Assembly (NCBI RefSeq): GCF_026339995.1
Contig: NZ_JAPEPT010000002.1
Span: 1,059,501 to 1,123,500 of the forward strand
From: Streptomyces sp. NBC_01481
GTDB taxonomy: Bacteria; Actinomycetota; Actinomycetes; Streptomycetales; Streptomycetaceae
Reading direction: 5' to 3'
Length of the DNA stretch: 64,000 nt
Made by a program: the position numbers and the translations under genes. This document shows positions 61,499 to 64,000 of the stretch, in pieces (the first letter of the stretch is position 1; the number at the start of each line of letters is the position of its first letter). Below the pieces are notes generated by a model, which saw only the letters and a list, made by a program, of their open reading frames with translations, was not told where the DNA came from and did no database searches.

Positions 61499-62347
61499 AT
61501 GGGCAGCTCCCCGTACGCGCATTCCCTGCCGACGCCGTCCACCCCCGCCGGCCGTGACGGTCTCGCCGCGATTCTGGGCCGGCCGCACAAAACCGTCGTC
61601 GGCCTCGACTTCGACGGCACTCTCGCCGAGATCGTGCCCGACCCCGAACAGGCCCGAGCCCACCCCGGCACCGTCCCCGCGCTCGCCGCGCTCGCGCCAC
61701 GTGTGGCGTCCGTCGCCGTGATCACCGGACGCCCGGCGGGCGTTGCCGTACGGTACGGCGGCTTCGCCGGAGTGCCGGGCCTGGACCACCTCGTGGTCCT
61801 CGGGCACTACGGCGCCGAGCGCTGGGACGCCGTGTCCGGCACGGTCAAAACCCCGGCTGCGCACCCCGGCGTCGCGGCCGCCCGCGCCGAACTGCCCGGT
61901 TTCCTCGACGACATCGGAGCCTGGCGCGGCGCCTGGATCGAGGAGAAGGGCCAGGCCGTCGCTGTCCACACGCGCCGCGCCGCCGACCCGCAGGCGGCTT
62001 TCGACGCCCTGCGCGACCCTCTCGGCGAGCTCGCCGCCCGGCACGGACTGATCGTCGAGCCGGGCCGCATGGTCCTGGAACTGCGCCCGCCGGGCATGGA
62101 CAAGGGCGTGGCGCTGGCCGAGTACGTACGCGAAGTGGAGGCCGAAGCGGTCCTGTACGCCGGGGACGACCTCGGCGATCTGCCCGCCTTCGCCGCCGTG
62201 GAGAAGCTCCGCTCGGACGGCATTCCCGGCCTGCTGGTGTGCAGCGGCAGCGCGGAGGTGCCGGAGGTCGCGGACCGCGCGGACCTGCTGCTGCCGGGTC
62301 CGGCGGCCGTCGTCGAATTCCTAGGAGCCCTCGCGCAGCGCCTGTAG
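61499..62347 (+). CDS. otsB: Trehalose-6-phosphate phosphatase
   Basis: A 282-residue HAD-superfamily phosphatase that releases trehalose from trehalose-6-phosphate. It has the nucleophile motif VGLDFDGTLAEIVPDPEQA (about 34-52), VAVITGRPAGVAV, the cap domain HYGAERWD and WIEEKGQAVAVHTR, and the metal motif LYAGDDLGDLPAFAAV. The last 27 bases overlap the convergent otsA gene. Confidence 0.94.
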   Translation: MGSSPYAHSLPTPSTPAGRDGLAAILGRPHKTVVGLDFDGTLAEIVPDPEQARAHPGTVPALAALAPRVASVAVITGRPAGVAVRYGGFAGVPGLDHLVVLGHYGAERWDAVSGTVKTPAAHPGVAAARAELPGFLDDIGAWRGAWIEEKGQAVAVHTRRAADPQAAFDALRDPLGELAARHGLIVEPGRMVLELRPPGMDKGVALAEYVREVEAEAVLYAGDDLGDLPAFAAVEKLRSDGIPGLLVCSGSAEVPEVADRADLLLPGPAAVVEFLGALAQRL

Positions 62348-63721
62348 CTGGTCGAGGAACCACTGCTGCGGCGGCAGCGCGGTCGCCGCGGCCGCCAGCC
62401 GCTTGGTGCGCCGGGCCCGTTCGTCGTGGGGCATCGTCAGCGCCTCGTGCAGCGCGTCGGCGGTGCCCGTCACGTCGTACGGATTGACCGTGACCGCGTC
62501 CTCACCCAGCTCCTCGTGCGCCCCCGCCTCGCGCGACAGCACCAGCGCGCAGCCGTCGTCCGAGACGACCGGGATCTCCTTGGCGACCAGGTTCATACCG
62601 TCCCGGATCGGGTTGACGAGGGCGACGTCCGCGAGCCGGTAAGCGGCCAGGGAGCGGGCGAAGTCGTCCTTCACATGGAGGACGACCGGGCTCCAAGTCG
62701 CCGTCCCGTAGGTGGAGTTGATCTCGTCGGCGACGCGCTGGACCTGCGCCGTGTAGTCGCGGTAAACGGCCAGATCCTGCCGCGAGGGGTAGGCGAAGGC
62801 GACATGGACGACCCGCTCGCGCCACTCGGGCCTGGTGTCCAGGAGGTGCCGGTAGGCGAGCAGCCCGCGCACGATGTTCTTGGACAACTCGGTACGGTCC
62901 ACGCGCACGATCGTCCTGCGCCCCGGGCCGACCTGTTCGCGCAGCGCGGCCAGCCGTTCCTCCACATCGGGCCGGTGCGCACGCTCCCGCAGGAATTCCG
63001 CGTCCGCGCCGAGGCCGTGCACTCCGATCCGCGTGCCGGAGGGGATGCCGGGGCCCAGCACGGTGTGGCAGCAGTCGGTGAAGGCCTCGGCCCAGCGGTG
63101 GGTGAGGAAGGCGGCCCGGTCGGCGCCGAGGATGCCGCCGAGCAACTGGGCCGCGATGTCGTCGGGCAGCATCCGGAAGTAGTCGACGGGGGCCCACGGC
63201 GTGTGCGAGAAGTGGCCGATGCGCAGGTCCGGGCGGTGGGCGCGGAGCATCCGGGGCACCAGCGCCAGGTGGTAGTCCTGCACCAGAACGGCCGCGCCCG
63301 GCGCGGCCGCCTCGGCCAGCGCATCGGCGAAGGCGTGGTTGTACGCCTCGTAGGAGGCCCACTGGCGGCGGAACTCCGCGTCGAAGACCGGCTCCAGCGG
63401 CGTCTGGTAGAGCATGTGGTGGACGAACCACAGCACGGAGTTCGCGATCCCGTTGTACGCGTCGGCGAACACCCCGGCGTCGATGTCGAGCATCCGCACC
63501 CCGGGCTCGGCCACCCCGCGCCGGACCGCCTCGCGATCGCCGTCGCCGAGAGCGGCGCACACCCACACCGAGTCCGACTCGGAGTCGATCGCCGACAGGC
63601 CGGAGACCACGCCGCCTCCGCCCCGGCGGGCGTCCAGCGAACCGTCCTGCTGACGTGTGTATGTGACCGGGCCGCGGTTCGAGGCGACTAGGACCTGGGC
63701 GGCAGGCTGCTCGGAGACCAT
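62321..63721 (-). CDS. otsA: Trehalose-6-phosphate synthase
   Basis: A 466-residue GT20 enzyme joining UDP- or GDP-glucose and glucose-6-phosphate. It has the glycine-rich loop GGGGVVSGLSAIDSES, acceptor site WFVHHMLYQTPLEPVFD, VQDYHLALVPRMLRAHRPDL, GHFSHTPWAPVDYFRMLP, VDRTELSKNIVRGLLAY, and the donor-binding ALVNPIRDGMNLVAKEIPVV. The gene overlaps otsB tail to tail by 27 bases, so the two trehalose genes are convergent rather than an operon. Confidence 0.95.
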   Translation of the reverse strand: MVSEQPAAQVLVASNRGPVTYTRQQDGSLDARRGGGGVVSGLSAIDSESDSVWVCAALGDGDREAVRRGVAEPGVRMLDIDAGVFADAYNGIANSVLWFVHHMLYQTPLEPVFDAEFRRQWASYEAYNHAFADALAEAAAPGAAVLVQDYHLALVPRMLRAHRPDLRIGHFSHTPWAPVDYFRMLPDDIAAQLLGGILGADRAAFLTHRWAEAFTDCCHTVLGPGIPSGTRIGVHGLGADAEFLRERAHRPDVEERLAALREQVGPGRRTIVRVDRTELSKNIVRGLLAYRHLLDTRPEWRERVVHVAFAYPSRQDLAVYRDYTAQVQRVADEINSTYGTATWSPVVLHVKDDFARSLAAYRLADVALVNPIRDGMNLVAKEIPVVSDDGCALVLSREAGAHEELGEDAVTVNPYDVTGTADALHEALTMPHDERARRTKRLAAAATALPPQQWFLDQLQALREGS

Positions 63722-63780
63722 GTGCCGAAACCTAGCCCTTCCGGTAAACCCTCAAACGTGCGTACGGCCGGACTGCGCCA

Positions 63781-63833
63781 CTAGGCCCTGTCCGGCCGAT
63801 CTTGCCGGGCTCGATCGACCGGACAGGACCTAG
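63781..63833. repeat. 53-bp palindromic element with CTAG ends
   Basis: CTAGGCCCTGTCCGG and CCGGACAGGACCTAG are inverted repeats matching 14 of 15, flanking CCGATCTTGCCGGGCTCGAT-like sequence. One arm recurs at 27123-27147 with 25 identical bases. It resembles a tiny non-autonomous mobile palindrome. Confidence 0.7.
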
Positions 63834-63863
63834 GCGCGCCACCCGGTGTGCCACTCTGCGTGC

Positions 63864-64000
63864 TCATGCCGCGCGCCGCGCCGCGTACTCGCCGATCTCG
63901 CGCATCGGAGGCCGCTCCTGCGTGTCCACCGCATGCGTCCGGGGTACGAAGCCCTCCTCGGCCCGCTCGAACTGTGTGAGCGCAGGCCGCACCAAATGGC
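63864..64000 (-). CDS. C-terminus of an unidentified gene, possibly a glycosyltransferase
   Basis: The last 45 codons of a minus-strand gene are visible, ending REIGEYAARRAA and TGA at 63864. Protein-like composition and codon bias support it (VRPALTQFERAEEGFVPR). By position next to otsA it may be a glucosyl-3-phosphoglycerate synthase-type glycosyltransferase, but nothing visible proves it. Confidence 0.6.
   Translation of the reverse strand, partial: HLVRPALTQFERAEEGFVPRTHAVDTQERPPMREIGEYAARRAA

Overview
The window is chromosomal DNA from a Streptomyces or a very close relative. It has very high GC, GTG and ATG starts with G-rich ribosome binding sites, several probably leaderless genes, and hallmark actinobacterial genes (mshA, carD, msiK, cdgB, a DUF2516 gene, an HBHA-like gene). 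From memory, the order mshA - gpmA - phoU/phoR/phoP - carD - ispD/ispF - cysS - rlmB - msiK - cdgB - nagA/nagK matches the conserved core arm of S. coelicolor around SCO4200-SCO4290. No transposase, integrase, phage module, rRNA or CRISPR array was found.

Layout. 1-7 kb: a partial UvrA-like ATPase, a VOC protein, an Xre regulator with a palindromic operator, an HBHA-like protein, a DUF2516 membrane protein, a receiver-PP2C phosphatase and an NlpC/P60 hydrolase. 7-16.5 kb: methyltransferase, mshA, a YbjN protein, a Tat-exported beta-helix protein, an AraC regulator, a DUF2000 protein, a scarred pseudogene region, an MFS exporter and gpmA. 16.5-26.3 kb: a small secreted peptide, a cysteine-rich metallothionein-like peptide absent from a 60-codon ORF screen, phoU divergent from phoR-phoP with a PHO box between them, a DUF461 lipoprotein, carD, ispD-ispF, cysS and rlmB. 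26.3-34 kb: a Nudix gene, an unknown 500-residue protein, a DoxX protein, a nucleotidyltransferase, msiK, tRNA-Thr(TGT) and a serine-hydrolase pseudogene. 34-42.7 kb: an amine-oxidase-like flavoprotein, a GNAT protein, an M4 protease, an HbpS-SenS-SenR type sensing locus and an M1 lipoprotein peptidase.

42.7-48.4 kb is the most accessory part. It holds a membrane-anchored zinc-finger/ricin protein, a secreted ricin-lectin protein whose C-terminal half looks like an aerolysin/ETX-MTX2 pore-forming domain, a 181-bp MITE-like element whose end supplies that gene's stop codon, and a large NB-ARC/LuxR regulator.

48.9-64 kb: terD, arfB, a flavin reductase, the diguanylate cyclase gene cdgB (with Crp- and BldD-like sites upstream), a CBM-like membrane protein, an amino-sugar block (class II aldolase, PfkB kinase, nagA, nagK, SIS isomerase, sugar-binding lipoprotein), then otsB and otsA overlapping tail to tail. 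Matches to the DasR (dre) consensus upstream of msiK and nagK, and a weaker one between the SIS and sugar-binding genes, suggest that the MsiK-energised uptake and GlcNAc catabolism genes form one N-acetylglucosamine regulon. Several dispersed palindromic repeats are present, and one copy lies in frame inside phoR.
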